Numbered from the stretch's first letter, positions 16,892 to 25,383 are shown. The stretch: DNA of 33,849 bases from CAYXWH01 sp964468755 (GCA_964468755.1 CAYXWH010000011.1:1-33849), one strand, 5' to 3'. Notes: generated from the sequence alone by a model not told the origin. Program-made: numbers and translations.

Positions 16892-16938
16892 GTGAGTAAT
16901 TCCCAAACAGGGTTAAGCGGTGTGGATGTGGCTGAATC

Positions 16939-16967
16939 TTGACCTGAGAAGCCATATTTGCTATGCT
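16939..16967 (+). promoter_or_regulatory. Predicted promoter of the ATP synthase operon
   Basis: TTGACC (16939-16944) is followed after 17 bases by TATGCT (16962-16967), itself preceded by TGC as an extended -10 element. The start would be near 16974, so the upstream ATG 16958 cannot be the atpI start, which supports ATG 16994. Confidence 0.55.
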
Positions 16968-16993
16968 GGTCTGGGTGGAAGTGTTTGGCTAAC

Positions 16994-17218
16994 ATGAGCA
17001 GGTGGGTAGCGGCAATGAGGCTGGCAGGGGTGGGGTTTTTCATAGGGATATGCATTGTGCTGGGAGTGGTTGGCGGCCTCTGGGTTGATACCAAGCTGGG
17101 TACCGAGCCTGCATTTATGATAGCCGGACTGATTCTCGGGATTGTGGCGGCAGTTTACGGGGTTTATCAGATGCTGTTACCCCTGCTGAAAAACAGGCAG
17201 GACAAGGAGAAAAGTTAG
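16994..17218 (+). CDS. atpI: AtpI/AtpZ-family ATP synthase assembly protein
   Basis: The 74-residue product has two predicted membrane helices (around AGVGFFIGICIVLGVVGGLWV and PAFMIAGLILGIVAAVYGVY). Between them is the family turn WVDTKLGTEPAF, typical of the small ATPase-gene-1 (AtpZ/AtpI) proteins. Members help assemble the c-ring or handle divalent cations. ATG 16994 is chosen because the predicted promoter -10 box overlaps the earlier ATG 16958. It is the first gene of the operon; its stop overlaps the GTG of atpB by one base. Confidence 0.82.
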   Translation: MSRWVAAMRLAGVGFFIGICIVLGVVGGLWVDTKLGTEPAFMIAGLILGIVAAVYGVYQMLLPLLKNRQDKEKS

Positions 17219-18156
17219 TGCCGCGAAAAGGCTGCTTAGGGTGCTCATTCCCGGTGATAATTCTGGTAGTAGTCATTCTGCTGGCGCTTTTTGTTATTGG
17301 TTTCCTGAGTGGTCCACTGGGTAAAAGCATGTTTGGCGACCTCGGGTTACCGTTCGGTACCGAGAGGCCCATTCCAAGCCTGCCCGCAGAAACCGCCTTT
17401 GAGCTATTCGGTTTTCCTATTGCCAATAGCGTTGTTGGTGCCTGGATAACCATCATTATACTGGTTGTGTTTTCTTATCTGGTTACCCGGCGTATGAAAA
17501 TTATACCGGGACGGTTGCAGGGACTTTTTGAATCACTGCTCGGATGGCTCTACAATTTCTGTAAAAATGTTGCCGGCGAAGAGAACGGGCGGCGTTTCTT
17601 CCCCGTGGTGGCTACTATCTTCCTCTTTGTTGCCTTTAATGCCTGGCTGAGTTTGATTCCCGGGTTTGGGTCGATAGAGATAATAAACCCTGAAGGGCAT
17701 CACATACACCTTATTAGAGGCGCCAATACCGATATTAATATGCCGCTGGCATTGGCCCTGGCTTCTTTCTGTTTTGTCGAATTCTTCGGATTGAAGACAC
17801 TGGGCATTCGATATCTGAGTAAATTCCTTAACGTGGGGCAGTTTTTCAGAAGCCTGGGACAGATATTCAAAGGCAAGGTTAAGGCCGGATTATCCGGACT
17901 TATTACCGGTGCAATCATGATTATTGTGGGCATACTGGAAACGCTCAGCGAGTTTGTGCGCATTGTCAGCTTCACCTTCCGTCTTTTCGGCAATATGACC
18001 GCGGGTGAGATATTGCTGTTGATTGCCATCTTTCTTATTCCCTGGTTGTTCGCCTTGCCCTTCTATGGTCTGGAATTACTGGTTGGCTTTGTCCAGGCAC
18101 TTATCTTTGCGGGACTCACTCTGGTATTTCTCACGCTGGCTACGGCTCATCACTAG
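17218..18156 (+). CDS. atpB: ATP synthase F0 subunit a
   Basis: The 312-residue product is the stator subunit that forms the two proton half-channels against the c-ring. It is a multi-helix membrane protein with the essential arginine (Arg255) in SFTFRLFGNMTAGE and the C-terminal helix ELLVGFVQALIFAGLTLVFLT. It is somewhat longer than the 271 residues of E. coli because of an N-terminal hydrophobic helix and an extra loop around residues 195-225. The GTG start overlaps the atpI stop (TAGTG) and AAGGAG lies 8 bases upstream. Confidence 0.97.
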   Translation: MPRKGCLGCSFPVIILVVVILLALFVIGFLSGPLGKSMFGDLGLPFGTERPIPSLPAETAFELFGFPIANSVVGAWITIIILVVFSYLVTRRMKIIPGRLQGLFESLLGWLYNFCKNVAGEENGRRFFPVVATIFLFVAFNAWLSLIPGFGSIEIINPEGHHIHLIRGANTDINMPLALALASFCFVEFFGLKTLGIRYLSKFLNVGQFFRSLGQIFKGKVKAGLSGLITGAIMIIVGILETLSEFVRIVSFTFRLFGNMTAGEILLLIAIFLIPWLFALPFYGLELLVGFVQALIFAGLTLVFLTLATAHH

Positions 18157-18204
18157 AGAGAGCCGTCCGGATAGATTTTTCATTACCGATAAGGAGGAAA
18201 AAGA

Positions 18205-18435
18205 ATGGATCCAGGAACAATGAAGTTACTTGCGGTGGGTTTGGCAGCAAGTCTTGGCTTAATGGGGCCGGCGCTGGCTATCGGGCTTATTGGCTTTTCG
18301 GCACTACAGGGAATCGCCCGTAATCCCGAGGCAAGCGGCCCGATAATGACCAACATGATCCTGGTTACCGCCTTTGCTGAGGCTATCGGCATTTATGCCC
18401 TGATTATAGCAATTATTCTGGCTATGATTGTCTAG
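18205..18435 (+). CDS. atpE: ATP synthase F0 subunit c
   Basis: The 76-residue hairpin has two membrane helices linked by the polar loop RNPEA. Helix 2 carries the ion-binding Glu59 in VTAFAEAIGIYAL. Residues typical of sodium-binding rings (a glutamine in helix 1 and Ser/Thr after the glutamate) are absent: the corresponding positions are Ile26 and Ala60. Proton use is therefore inferred. The helix-1 glycine repeat is partly replaced (GPALAIGLIGFSALQG). A good ribosome-binding site (AAGGAGG) precedes the ATG. Confidence 0.97.
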   Translation: MDPGTMKLLAVGLAASLGLMGPALAIGLIGFSALQGIARNPEASGPIMTNMILVTAFAEAIGIYALIIAIILAMIV

Positions 18436-18455
18436 GGATTGAAAAGGAGGTTACT

Positions 18456-18560
18456 ATGGGACAGGATGGGATGCCCATATCTATTGCCATAATCGTGGCA
18501 TCGGCGATTATCGGAGCGGTACTATTAATTGGTATGATTTTCCTGGCTATATTCCCCTGA
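18456..18560 (+). CDS. 34-residue single-helix membrane microprotein in the atp operon
   Basis: An ATG at 18456 preceded by a perfect AAGGAGG with 5-base spacing opens a 34-codon frame ending in TGA at 18560. The product begins MGQDGMPIS and continues as one uninterrupted hydrophobic helix rich in Ile, Ala, Gly and Leu, ending LAIFP. It lies 20 bases after atpE and 48 bases before atpF, all on the same strand. I do not recognise it. Reasons to call it real are the near-ideal ribosome-binding site, its placement among F0 genes and the coherent transmembrane composition. It may be an accessory F0 or assembly peptide; a leader-type translated spacer is the alternative. Confidence 0.7.
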   Translation: MGQDGMPISIAIIVASAIIGAVLLIGMIFLAIFP

Positions 18561-18608
18561 AAATCATTCAGGCGGGAAGCGTGGATATAGCGTAAGGAGG
18601 GGAATGAA

Positions 18609-19118
18609 ATGGGGGGTCTTGCTGACCTTGGTATAAATATGCCGACCTTGCTGGCGCAAATTGTGAATTTCATTATCCTGTTTGGCCTTCTCTATCTGGT
18701 TGCCTACAAGCCGGTGATGCGGATGCTTGACAAGCGCTCACAGAGCATTAAGGAGAGCATGGAACAGGCGGAGGCAATCAAGGAGCAGTCAGCCCGTACC
18801 GAAGAAGAGATTCAAAAGCAGCTACAAGCTGCCAGCAAGGATGGACAGGGAAGAATATCCCGGGCGGTGCAAATGGGAGAGGATCTGAAGCGAAAGGCGG
18901 AGCAGGACGCCCGGCAACAATCTGAGTTGATTATCTCGCGAGCGCGCAGTGAAATCCAGCGAGAGCGGGACGATGCGATTGGTGAACTACGCCATGAGTT
19001 TGCTGACCTGACAGTAATGGCGGCCGAAAAGGTTATTGACCGATCCCTGGATAAGAAAGCCCATCGTGAGCTGATTGATAAAGTGCTTGAGGAAAGCTCA
19101 ACACTGAAGAAAAAGTAA
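18609..19118 (+). CDS. atpF: ATP synthase F0 subunit b
   Basis: The 169-residue peripheral-stalk subunit has one N-terminal membrane helix (LLAQIVNFIILFGLLYLVAY), then the conserved KPVMRMLDKRSQSI turn and a long charged helix that would form the b dimer. The C-terminal VMAAEKVIDRSLDKKAHRELID contacts subunit delta. AAGGAGG precedes ATG 18609. Only one b-type gene is present, so a b2 homodimer is expected. Confidence 0.96.
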   Translation: MGGLADLGINMPTLLAQIVNFIILFGLLYLVAYKPVMRMLDKRSQSIKESMEQAEAIKEQSARTEEEIQKQLQAASKDGQGRISRAVQMGEDLKRKAEQDARQQSELIISRARSEIQRERDDAIGELRHEFADLTVMAAEKVIDRSLDKKAHRELIDKVLEESSTLKKK

Positions 19119-19140
19119 CCGGTTTCAGTAAGGATATACC

Positions 19141-19680
19141 ATGGCTGGTAAAGCTTATGCCAGACGCTATGCTCAAGCCGTGTTTGAGATTGCGCTGGAG
19201 ACAGAACATTTAGACGGATGGTACTCTGACCTGCAAAAGGTAGTCGGCGGTCTTGAAGATGCTACTTTGATGGCTTATCTGGAGAGTCCAAAAGTACCAT
19301 TTGAGGTAAAAAGACAGCAGTTAGCACAGCTTTTCGAGGGGATAAATCCTCTGGTGCTGAATCTGGTCTACGTGCTGATAAGCAAGGGCAGACTGGACAG
19401 TATCGGCGCTATCGTTGATGAATATCAGCGATTACTGGATAGTCACCGTGGAATAGAACGGGGGGAACTGGTTACGGCGGTTCCGGTGGATGAAAAGGAA
19501 ACAAATCGATTTGCTGACTATCTGGGAACGGTGGTTGGTAAGCAAGTGGTGCTGCGGTCAGTGGTAGACCCGAGTATGATAGGGGGGGTGATTGTCAAGG
19601 TGGGGGGTAAATTGTTGGATGGTAGTACCCGGAACAAACTGGTAGCTCTGAAAAAGGAATTAGCGGGTATTGGTAAATAG
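19141..19680 (+). CDS. atpH: ATP synthase F1 subunit delta
   Basis: The 179-residue product joins the b stalk to the top of the alpha3-beta3 head. It shows the N-terminal YARRYAQAVFEIALE and the C-terminal VVDPSMIGGVIVKVGGKLLDGSTRNKLVALK signature of the OSCP/delta family. It starts 22 bases after atpF. In most bacteria atpA follows directly; here a three-gene, 3.3-kb insert intervenes. Confidence 0.96.
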   Translation: MAGKAYARRYAQAVFEIALETEHLDGWYSDLQKVVGGLEDATLMAYLESPKVPFEVKRQQLAQLFEGINPLVLNLVYVLISKGRLDSIGAIVDEYQRLLDSHRGIERGELVTAVPVDEKETNRFADYLGTVVGKQVVLRSVVDPSMIGGVIVKVGGKLLDGSTRNKLVALKKELAGIGK

Positions 19681-19745
19681 CAGAAATGCGGGGTATAGGG
19701 AGCTGAAGATAGATAATCCCGTTAAAATGCTTAGAGGAGGGTAGA

Positions 19746-20210
19746 ATGACCAAAGTTGATTTATTGAAGAGATGTGCTTATTTCCGCGAGCTAAACGATG
19801 AGCAACTCAAGCAACTGTCCAGTATGGCGCATGAAGAGGTGTATGAGGTTGGAGGCGACCTTACCAAACAGGGGAGGTTTGAGGACAAGATCTACGTGAT
19901 TGAGGAGGGACTGGTAGGACTGTACCTGGAGATGGGCCCAATGAGTCATCACATCATTCAATCGGCTTCCAACTATGAGATAGTTGGCTGGGGAAGTATA
20001 TTGGAACCACCGCACCGCAGTACGGTCACGGCGAAGGCAATAGAAACCACCAAGGTACTGTCATTTTACGGCGAAGAGCTTAAGAGACTGTGTGAAACTG
20101 ATCCCCAGATTGGATGCCGGGTTCATCGCGCTATAATAGCAGTAGTTACCACCAGGCTGAAGAACGCATATACCCAGTTGATGGGCGTGACCATTCAGGA
20201 TTACTCATAG
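19746..20210 (+). CDS. Stand-alone cyclic-nucleotide-binding-domain protein
   Basis: The 154-residue product is a single Crp/Fnr-type effector domain. It has the N-terminal LLKRCAYFRELNDEQLKQLS, the beta-roll segments IYVIEEGLVGLYLEMG and EIVGWGSILEPPHRSTVTAKA, then a C-terminal helix. There is no room for, and no sign of, the C-terminal helix-turn-helix of Crp/Fnr regulators. In the phosphate-binding cassette the usual GEL is replaced by GWG while the HRST arginine is kept, so cAMP binding is uncertain. GGAGGG precedes the ATG. It lies 65 bases after atpH and 137 before acs, which suggests an allosteric partner of acetate metabolism or ATP synthase; that is inference. Confidence 0.87.
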   Translation: MTKVDLLKRCAYFRELNDEQLKQLSSMAHEEVYEVGGDLTKQGRFEDKIYVIEEGLVGLYLEMGPMSHHIIQSASNYEIVGWGSILEPPHRSTVTAKAIETTKVLSFYGEELKRLCETDPQIGCRVHRAIIAVVTTRLKNAYTQLMGVTIQDYS

Positions 20211-20231
20211 ACAATAGTGGCTGAATTCAAG

Positions 20232-20260
20232 TTAACCGTTAAGTGTTATACGACTATAGA
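20232..20260 (+). promoter_or_regulatory. Possible internal promoter upstream of acs
   Basis: TTAACC (20232-20237) and TATAGA (20255-20260) are 17 bases apart, each matching the consensus at 4 of 6 positions. TTAAC-C-GTTAA (20232-20242) is a small inverted repeat over the -35 box. It could give acs-satP extra expression independent of the main atp promoter. Confidence 0.3.
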
Positions 20261-20347
20261 TTAGATAGTATGCTGATCGGTCGAGTAGTAACGTGAACGT
20301 GAAAGATACGTAGAAAAGACAAAAAGAACTTAGGAAGAGGATATCTC

Positions 20348-22321
20348 ATGAATGAGACAAAAGGGATTACATCTATGATGGGGGAGAATAGAGTCTTCGA
20401 CCCCCCGGAGGAACTCCGCAAAACCGCGTATATTAAAAGCATGGAAGAATACCAGAAAATGTACCAGCGGTCTCTGAATGATACGGAGGGATTCTGGGGT
20501 GAACTTGCCGACGAGAATCTGGACTGGTATGAGAAGTGGGACAAGGTCCTGGACTCGGACTTTAAGGAAGCCAAACACCAGTGGTTTGTCGGTGGTAAAC
20601 TTAATGTTTGTTGTAACTGTCTGGACAGGCATGTTAAAACCTGGAGACGGAACAAAGCGGCAATAATATGGGAAGGCGACATTGGTGACTCCAGAGTATT
20701 GACCTATCAGCAGTTGCATCGTGAGGTATGCAAATTTGCCAATGTCTTGAAGAAGGCGGGTGTCCAGAAGGGTGATCGTGTTTCCATTTATCTGCCCATG
20801 ATTCCCGAACTTTGCATTTCCATGCTGGCTTGTGCCCGGATCGGGGCTATCCATAGTGTGGTTTTTGGTGGTTTTAGCGCTGAGGCACTGCGGGACAGGA
20901 TGCTGGACTGCCAACCCAAGGTACTTGTTTGCTGCGATGGTTACTACCGTGGCGGTAAGGTAATCCGGAGTAAGGATAACGCTGACCAGGCGCTTGATGC
21001 CTGCCCCGATGTCAAGAAGGTAATAGTGGTTAACCGTGCCAATATCGGCGTCAATATGAAGGAGAGACGGGACTACTGGTGGCATGATGAAATGGCGTCT
21101 TATGATAGCAAACCGACCTGTGATGCGGAGGTAATGGACGCTGAGGACCCGCTCTTTATCCTCTATACCAGCGGTAGCACCGGTAAACCAAAGGGCGTTA
21201 TGCATACTCAGGCAGGGTATCTGCTCTACGCGATGATGACCACCAAACTGGTTTTTGATTTGAAGGAGGAAGATACCTACTGGTGCACGGCAGACATTGG
21301 TTGGGTGACCGGACATAGCTACGTGCTCTATGGACCACTGGGTCTGGGAGGAACAAGTGTCGTCTTTGAGGGTGTGCCGTCCTATCCCCATCCGGACCGG
21401 TTCTGGGACATAGTCGAGAAGTACCGGGTCAGCGTATTTTATACCGCTCCCACCGCGATTCGAGCGGTGATGAGGGAAGGGGATGAATGGCCCAACAAGC
21501 ATGATTTAAGCTCGTTGCGAGTCCTCGCCAGTGTTGGTGAACCGATTAATCCTGAAGCCTGGATGTGGTACTACAATGTAATCGGTAAGGGAAAGTGCCC
21601 CATAATGGATACCTGGTGGCAGACCGAGACCGGCGGGTTTATGATTACCCCGCTGCCCGCAGTAACCGCGCTCAAACCGGGCTCGGCGACCTTTCCGTTC
21701 TTTGGAATTGAGCCAGCGGTATTGAGGGAAGACGGTTCTACCGCCGGGGTAAACGAAGGTGGCTATCTGGTGATAAAGAGGCCCTGGCCGGGTCTGATGC
21801 GCGGGGTCTATGGCTCTCCGGAGCGGTTCAAAGAAACCTATTTTGTACAGTTCCCCGGTGTGTATAACAGCGGAGACGGCGCCAGGGTGGATGACGATGG
21901 CTATTACTGGTTGATGGGCCGGATAGATGACGTTATCAATGTGTCCGGTCATCGTCTGGGCACAGCCGAAGTGGAAAGCGCCCTCGTGTCCCATCCCAAT
22001 GTAGCCGAGGCGGCGGTGGTTGGCATGCCCCACGAACTCAAAGGGCAGGGTATCTATGCGTATGTGACACTGAACATCGACGTCAGCGGTTCCGACGATT
22101 TGCGGAAGGAACTGGTAAAGCATGTCCGTAAGGAAATCGGCCCCATCGCGACACCGGATGTCATTCAGTTCGCCGATGCCTTACCCAAGACCAGAAGCGG
22201 CAAAATCATGCGGCGAATACTGGTTAAAATTGCCAGAGGTGAGACCGAACTGGGTGACACCAGTACCCTGGCTGATCCATCAGTGGTAAACAGCCTGTTG
22301 GAAGACAGGAAAAATGCGTAA
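20348..22321 (+). CDS. acs: Acetyl-CoA synthetase, AMP-forming
   Basis: The 657-residue product is a full-length ANL-superfamily enzyme activating acetate via acetyl-AMP to acetyl-CoA. Visible motifs are YTSGSTGKPKGVMH (from Tyr273), APTAIRAVMREGDEW, SVGEPINPEAW, and DTWWQTETGG with the tryptophan that limits the pocket to short acids. Further on are GDGARVDDDGYYWLMGRIDDVINVSGHRLGT and PKTRSGKIMRR with catalytic Lys619. That lysine is the site acetylated by Pat-type enzymes in other bacteria; no acetyltransferase or deacetylase gene is visible here. Propionate is a possible secondary substrate. It sits inside the ATP synthase operon, followed 49 bases later by an acetate transporter gene. Confidence 0.97.
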   Translation: MNETKGITSMMGENRVFDPPEELRKTAYIKSMEEYQKMYQRSLNDTEGFWGELADENLDWYEKWDKVLDSDFKEAKHQWFVGGKLNVCCNCLDRHVKTWRRNKAAIIWEGDIGDSRVLTYQQLHREVCKFANVLKKAGVQKGDRVSIYLPMIPELCISMLACARIGAIHSVVFGGFSAEALRDRMLDCQPKVLVCCDGYYRGGKVIRSKDNADQALDACPDVKKVIVVNRANIGVNMKERRDYWWHDEMASYDSKPTCDAEVMDAEDPLFILYTSGSTGKPKGVMHTQAGYLLYAMMTTKLVFDLKEEDTYWCTADIGWVTGHSYVLYGPLGLGGTSVVFEGVPSYPHPDRFWDIVEKYRVSVFYTAPTAIRAVMREGDEWPNKHDLSSLRVLASVGEPINPEAWMWYYNVIGKGKCPIMDTWWQTETGGFMITPLPAVTALKPGSATFPFFGIEPAVLREDGSTAGVNEGGYLVIKRPWPGLMRGVYGSPERFKETYFVQFPGVYNSGDGARVDDDGYYWLMGRIDDVINVSGHRLGTAEVESALVSHPNVAEAAVVGMPHELKGQGIYAYVTLNIDVSGSDDLRKELVKHVRKEIGPIATPDVIQFADALPKTRSGKIMRRILVKIARGETELGDTSTLADPSVVNSLLEDRKNA

Positions 22322-22370
22322 GCAGGAGTAATGATCCTTCAAGCGGATAGATATTGGAGGCTACTACTTA

Positions 22371-22931
22371 ATGGAAAAAGAGAATATACAGTGGGGCAAT
22401 CCCGGTGCCCTGGGGTTGGCTTGCTTTGGTTTTACTACAATTCTGCTGCAACTACATAATATCGGCGTTATTGATAACGTTTTACCGCTGGTATATGGTT
22501 TTTTCTGGGGGGGAGCCGCACAGATTCTGGCGGGCATAATTGATGGCCGGCGTGGTGACAGCTTTGGCATGACCGCGTTCATTTCCTTCGGTTTCTTCTG
22601 GGTAGGTCTGAGCTTTGCCTTCCTCCTCCAGTGGCTGGGGGTGGTGGCGCTGGATAATTCCGGCATGGCATGGTTATTTATTTGCTGGGGCGTGTTTACC
22701 GCTTATATGGCAGTGGGTACTTTCAAAATATCGTTGGCTCATGCGGCGATATTCATCACGCTGACAGTCCTGTTTGCCCTGTTGGCCATGCATTTCTACG
22801 GGGTTATACCGGCGATGGTGGCTGGGGTGGAGGGGATAATCTGTGGCGGTATCGCCGTGTATACCTCAGCCGCGGTTATTCTCAACGAGAAATACGGGCG
22901 CTGGGTGCTTCCCATTGGCCTGTTTAATTAA
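22371..22931 (+). CDS. satP: Acetate transporter, GPR1/FUN34/YaaH (SatP) family
   Basis: The 186-residue membrane protein opens with the family signature NPGALGLACFGFTT. It has six predicted hydrophobic helices, including LVYGFFWGGAAQILAGIIDG and a C-terminal GIICGGIAVYTSAAVILNE. SatP-type proteins move acetate (and succinate) across the membrane, with proton coupling proposed for some members. TTGGAGG lies 10 bases before ATG 22371. Its place directly between acs and atpA supports acetate as substrate. An alternative is an acetate exporter or channel working with Acs in overflow. Confidence 0.92.
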   Translation: MEKENIQWGNPGALGLACFGFTTILLQLHNIGVIDNVLPLVYGFFWGGAAQILAGIIDGRRGDSFGMTAFISFGFFWVGLSFAFLLQWLGVVALDNSGMAWLFICWGVFTAYMAVGTFKISLAHAAIFITLTVLFALLAMHFYGVIPAMVAGVEGIICGGIAVYTSAAVILNEKYGRWVLPIGLFN

Positions 22932-22968
22932 GGAGTAAGCTCCTATAGCCTTGTTGGAGGTGAAATAG

Positions 22969-24483
22969 ATGGCAGCCAAAGGACAGGAGATAGTTTCGGT
23001 TATCAAGCAGCAGATTGAGCAGTTTGGCGCGCCGGTGACCATGGTGGATGTGGGCGCGGTAATCGAGGTAGGGGACGGTATTGCCCGCATCCATGGGCTG
23101 GCGGCAGCCAAATATAATGAGTTGTTGCAGTTTCCCAATGACATTATGGGAATTGCGCTCAATCTGGAAGAAGATAATGTATCCGCGGTAGTACTTGGCG
23201 ACTATACCGGCATCAAGGAAGGTGACGAGGTACGGTGCACCGGGCGTATTGCCGAGGTGCCGGTTGGGAACACGCTTATCGGACGGGTGGTTGATCCCCT
23301 GGGACGTCCTCTCGACGGTAAAGGGGCGATTAAGGCTGACCGGACTCGTCCGGTAGAACGGATTGCTCCCAACGTGGTGCTGCGAAAGTCAGTGGATACG
23401 CCGGTGCAGACCGGTATCAAGGCGGTCGATAGCTTGATTCCTATCGGGCGGGGACAACGAGAGCTTATTATCGGTGACCGCTCCACGGGGAAGACGGCTA
23501 TCGCACTGGATACCATTATCAACCAGAAGGGCGGAGACTTAATCTGTATTTATGTTGCCATCGGCCAGAAGGCGTCCCGGGTGGCGAGAGTGGTAGCCAC
23601 ACTTGAGGAATACGGGGCTATGGAGCATACCATTGTGGTTGCCGCCAACTCCTCGGAATCGGTAGCCCTCCAGTATCTGGCGCCTTACGCCGGTTGTGCT
23701 ATCGGTGAAGAATTTATGGAACAGGGCAAAGATGCCCTGGTGGTCTATGATGACCTTACCAAACATGCGTGGGCGTACCGCCAGCTTTCTCTGCTCCTGC
23801 GCCGTCCACCCGGTAGGGAAGCTTATCCCGGCGATGTGTTCTACCTGCACAGCCGGTTGCTGGAACGGTCGGCGAAGTACGCGGATGAGTATGGCGGTGG
23901 TTCGCTGACCGCCTTGCCCATTATTGAAATTCAGGCCGGCGACTTGTCAGCCTATATACCGACCAATGTGATTTCGATAACCGACGGGCAGATGTACCTG
24001 GAGGCAGACCTGTTCAATGCGGGAGTGAGACCGGCATTAAACGTGGGGCTGTCGGTATCACGCGTGGGCGGCAAGGCGCAGACCAGAGCTATGAGGCAGG
24101 TGGCCGGTAAACTCAGGCTGGAACTGGCTCAGTTTAGAGAGCTATCCGCTTTTGCCCAGTTCGGCACTTCGGAGCTGGATAAAGCAACCCGTGCCCAGCT
24201 TGACCGGGGACAGCGGATTACCGAGGTCTTGAAACAGTTGCAGTTCGTTCCCATGCCGATGGAAAAGCAGGTGGAAATTCTCTATGCGGTCATAAATGGC
24301 TATCTTGATGATGTGCCGGTGGACAGGGTGACTGATTTTGAGAACCGGTTCCTTGAATTTTTGGAAACGCAGCATGCTGAAATAGGTAAAACAATTGCGG
24401 AAAGCAAAGAGCTAAGTGACGAAGTGGCAGACGCCTTGAAGAAGGCAAGCGCTGAGTTCAGGGAAAGCTTTTCCGTCGACTGA
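22969..24483 (+). CDS. atpA: ATP synthase F1 subunit alpha
   Basis: The 504-residue product is the non-catalytic nucleotide-binding subunit of the F1 head. It has the N-terminal beta-barrel (VGDGIARIHGL), the P-loop GDRSTGKT at residues 169-176, and the signature PAINVG-like stretch RPALNVGLSVSRVGGKAQT, with the arginine-finger region before it. The N-terminal helix that binds delta is present. GGAGGTG precedes ATG 22969 by 6 bases. It resumes the operon after the acetate cassette, 37 bases after satP, with no terminator in the gap. Confidence 0.97.
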   Translation: MAAKGQEIVSVIKQQIEQFGAPVTMVDVGAVIEVGDGIARIHGLAAAKYNELLQFPNDIMGIALNLEEDNVSAVVLGDYTGIKEGDEVRCTGRIAEVPVGNTLIGRVVDPLGRPLDGKGAIKADRTRPVERIAPNVVLRKSVDTPVQTGIKAVDSLIPIGRGQRELIIGDRSTGKTAIALDTIINQKGGDLICIYVAIGQKASRVARVVATLEEYGAMEHTIVVAANSSESVALQYLAPYAGCAIGEEFMEQGKDALVVYDDLTKHAWAYRQLSLLLRRPPGREAYPGDVFYLHSRLLERSAKYADEYGGGSLTALPIIEIQAGDLSAYIPTNVISITDGQMYLEADLFNAGVRPALNVGLSVSRVGGKAQTRAMRQVAGKLRLELAQFRELSAFAQFGTSELDKATRAQLDRGQRITEVLKQLQFVPMPMEKQVEILYAVINGYLDDVPVDRVTDFENRFLEFLETQHAEIGKTIAESKELSDEVADALKKASAEFRESFSVD

Positions 24484-24517
24484 GTAAACATGATTTGGAA
24501 GAAGATGAGGTAAAATC

Positions 24518-25372
24518 GTGGCGAGTATTCGGGTCATCCGGCGGCGGATACGGGGTATAAAAAATATAGCCAAAATTACCAAGGCTATGGAGATGATTGC
24601 TGCCTCCAAGATGAGGCGGGCACAGGAGCGCGGGCTGGCGGGACGCGCCTATTCCGAGAAAATACAGCAGGTTATCGCTGACCTGGCGGCTTTGCCGGAA
24701 ATGCGGGTGCATCCTCTGCTGCAGCAGAGGCCGATAAACCGGATAGAAATAGTCCATATCACTCCTGAGCGTGGCTTGTGTGGAGGGCTTAATGCCAGTA
24801 TCAACCGCCATTGCGCCAAGTTTATCCTGGAGCAGGAAGTACCGACCAGCCTGATTGCGGTTGGCAAAAAAGGTCTGGAATTTATGATGCGGTACGGACG
24901 GGATATTACTGCTGAATTTACCCAGCTGGGTGACCATCCCGTTTTGCTGGATATCCTGCCAATAGCCCGCATTATTATTGATGGGTACACCGCTGGCGAT
25001 ATTGACGGGGTTTATTTATCTTACAGTGGTTTCGTTTCGACTACCGTGCAGAAACCGGTGATGCAGCAATTGCTCCCCGTTGAACCCGCCCAGATACCGG
25101 CGGCCCAGAATGTGGAGTATATCTATGAACCGGGCGCGCCGGCGGTGCTTGATGCCCTGTTACCCCGCTTTGTTGAGATGGAAATTTACCACGCCATTCT
25201 GGAGTCGATTGCCAGTGAGCAATCAGCCAGGATGGTGGCGATGCGGAATGCTACCGATAGTGCCAACGAACTTATCGGTGACTTAACGCTGATGTATAAT
25301 AAAGCCCGGCAGGAGTCAATTACTACGGAGCTCCTTGATATTACGGGTGGAGTTGCCGCCCTGGGTGAATAG
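24518..25372 (+). CDS. atpG: ATP synthase F1 subunit gamma
   Basis: The 284-residue central rotor shaft has the N-terminal helix RRRIRGIKNIAKITKAMEMI, the middle domain TPERGLCGGLNASINRH, and the C-terminal helix EQSARMVAMRNATDSANELI and TLMYNKARQESITTELLDI. The start is GTG 24518 with GAGGT 7 bases upstream. It is followed by atpD 11 bases later. Confidence 0.96.
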   Translation: MASIRVIRRRIRGIKNIAKITKAMEMIAASKMRRAQERGLAGRAYSEKIQQVIADLAALPEMRVHPLLQQRPINRIEIVHITPERGLCGGLNASINRHCAKFILEQEVPTSLIAVGKKGLEFMMRYGRDITAEFTQLGDHPVLLDILPIARIIIDGYTAGDIDGVYLSYSGFVSTTVQKPVMQQLLPVEPAQIPAAQNVEYIYEPGAPAVLDALLPRFVEMEIYHAILESIASEQSARMVAMRNATDSANELIGDLTLMYNKARQESITTELLDITGGVAALGE

Positions 25373-25383
25373 AGGAGGTTATT

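Noticed and set aside
18205..18435. Sodium-type c-ring
   Set aside because: The helix-1 glutamine and the Ser/Thr after the ion-binding glutamate are replaced by Ile26 and Ala60, so proton use is more likely.
20330..21502. 390-residue open frame on the minus strand
   Set aside because: It is antisense to the fully supported acs gene, has no recognisable domain and no ribosome-binding site, and is explained by codon bias of acs.
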